Below are positions 63,867-64,000 of a DNA stretch of 64,000 bases, one piece after another (position 1 is the stretch's first letter; the number at the start of each line of letters is the position of its first letter). This stretch comes from JAAOZP01 sp038848185 (GTDB lineage: Archaea > Thermoproteota > EX4484-205 > JAAOZP01). The notes under the pieces were generated by a model that was not told the DNA's origin, ran no database searches, and saw only the letters and a program-made list of their open reading frames with translations. Position numbers and translations under genes: made by a program. The DNA is taken from positions 3,188 through 67,187 of the forward strand of contig JAWCNV010000010.1 in NCBI GenBank assembly GCA_038848185.1. Reading direction: 5' to 3'.

Positions 63867-64000
63867 AAAACTGTGGAAGAAGTACGGTTTAACCGTGGCT
63901 CTTAGAGACGTTTCCTTCCCATTGCATAGTGGTTTAAGCCTTTTCCTTGGGCCCAACGGCTCAGGAAAGTCAACCTGCATAAAGATACTGAGCGGCCTCG
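63844..64000 (+). CDS. ABC transporter ATPase, N-terminal part (cut by window edge)
   Basis: A frame that starts at TTG 63844 and runs off the window encodes CVEKLWKKYGLTVALRDVSF and then Walker A GPNGSGKST, the N-terminal part of an ABC-2 type ATPase. The start lies 23 bases inside the previous gene; the overlap is in line with the rest of the operon. With the permease at 62579 it forms an exporter. The signature and Walker B motifs are beyond the window. Confidence 0.82.
   Translation, partial: MRELGCVEKLWKKYGLTVALRDVSFPLHSGLSLFLGPNGSGKSTCIKILSGL

Noticed and set aside
63844..64000. Using this ABC ATPase as the missing partner of the FtsX-like permeases
   Set aside because: It is embedded in the ABC-2 operon 18 kb away and overlaps its own partners.
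1..64000. tRNA, rRNA, CRISPR arrays, insertion sequences or integrase genes
   Set aside because: No cloverleaf, conserved rRNA block, regular repeat-spacer pattern or transposase motif was found by eye on either strand; small or divergent RNAs could still be missed.

Overview
The window looks like a piece of an archaeal chromosome from the TACK side of the tree (Thermoproteota in the broad sense), probably an uncultivated, carbohydrate-feeding lineage. The evidence is a ribosomal protein L13e gene, a complete NurA-HerA-Mre11-Rad50 operon, TATA-like boxes about 25-35 bases ahead of first genes (leaderless transcripts), frequent TTG starts, and GGAGG/GAGGTG-type ribosome binding sites mainly on internal operon genes. 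No rRNA, tRNA, CRISPR array, insertion sequence or prophage was recognised. Species-level placement is not possible from this sequence alone.

Layout. 1-9.2 kb: the end of a GH4 glycosidase, a PHP-family phosphatase, L13e, a radical SAM protein downstream of a membrane-anchored clan-A glycoside hydrolase, an RraA-like aldolase with a PPC/DUF296 protein, CutA, and a first surface protein. 9.6-22.9 kb (+ strand): two multi-spanning OPT-like transporters, two large FtsX-like permeases (one carrying a degenerate M28 peptidase ectodomain) and a surface protein. 23-30 kb: soluble sugar enzymes (AGE-type epimerase, GH5, GH42-like, GH3). 30-33.4 kb: two more surface proteins of the same family as the one at 8-9.2 kb, one with a CBM and Pro-Thr linkers. 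33.6-45.9 kb (- strand): a second, inverted set of the same transporter and FtsX gene types. 46.1-52.2 kb: the DNA end-resection operon. 52.3-60.9 kb: mixed metabolic genes, ending with a GATase, a ThuA-like protein and a GH97 enzyme. 61.3-64.0 kb: an ABC-2 exporter operon cut by the window edge.

How it may work together (inference). The 8-46 kb region reads as an archaeal glycan-utilisation locus. The surface proteins and one membrane-anchored hydrolase face outward, while the GH5, GH42-like, GH3 and AGE enzymes lack signal peptides and so should act in the cytosol. Sugar must therefore enter as oligosaccharides. No binding-protein-dependent ABC, MFS or PTS sugar importer is present; the only candidates are the paired OPT-like proteins, which are always accompanied by M28-FtsX and CarboxypepD-FtsX permeases. 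No FtsX-type ATPase is encoded anywhere between 8 and 46 kb. This duplicated four-part membrane set is the best candidate for an undescribed system in the window.
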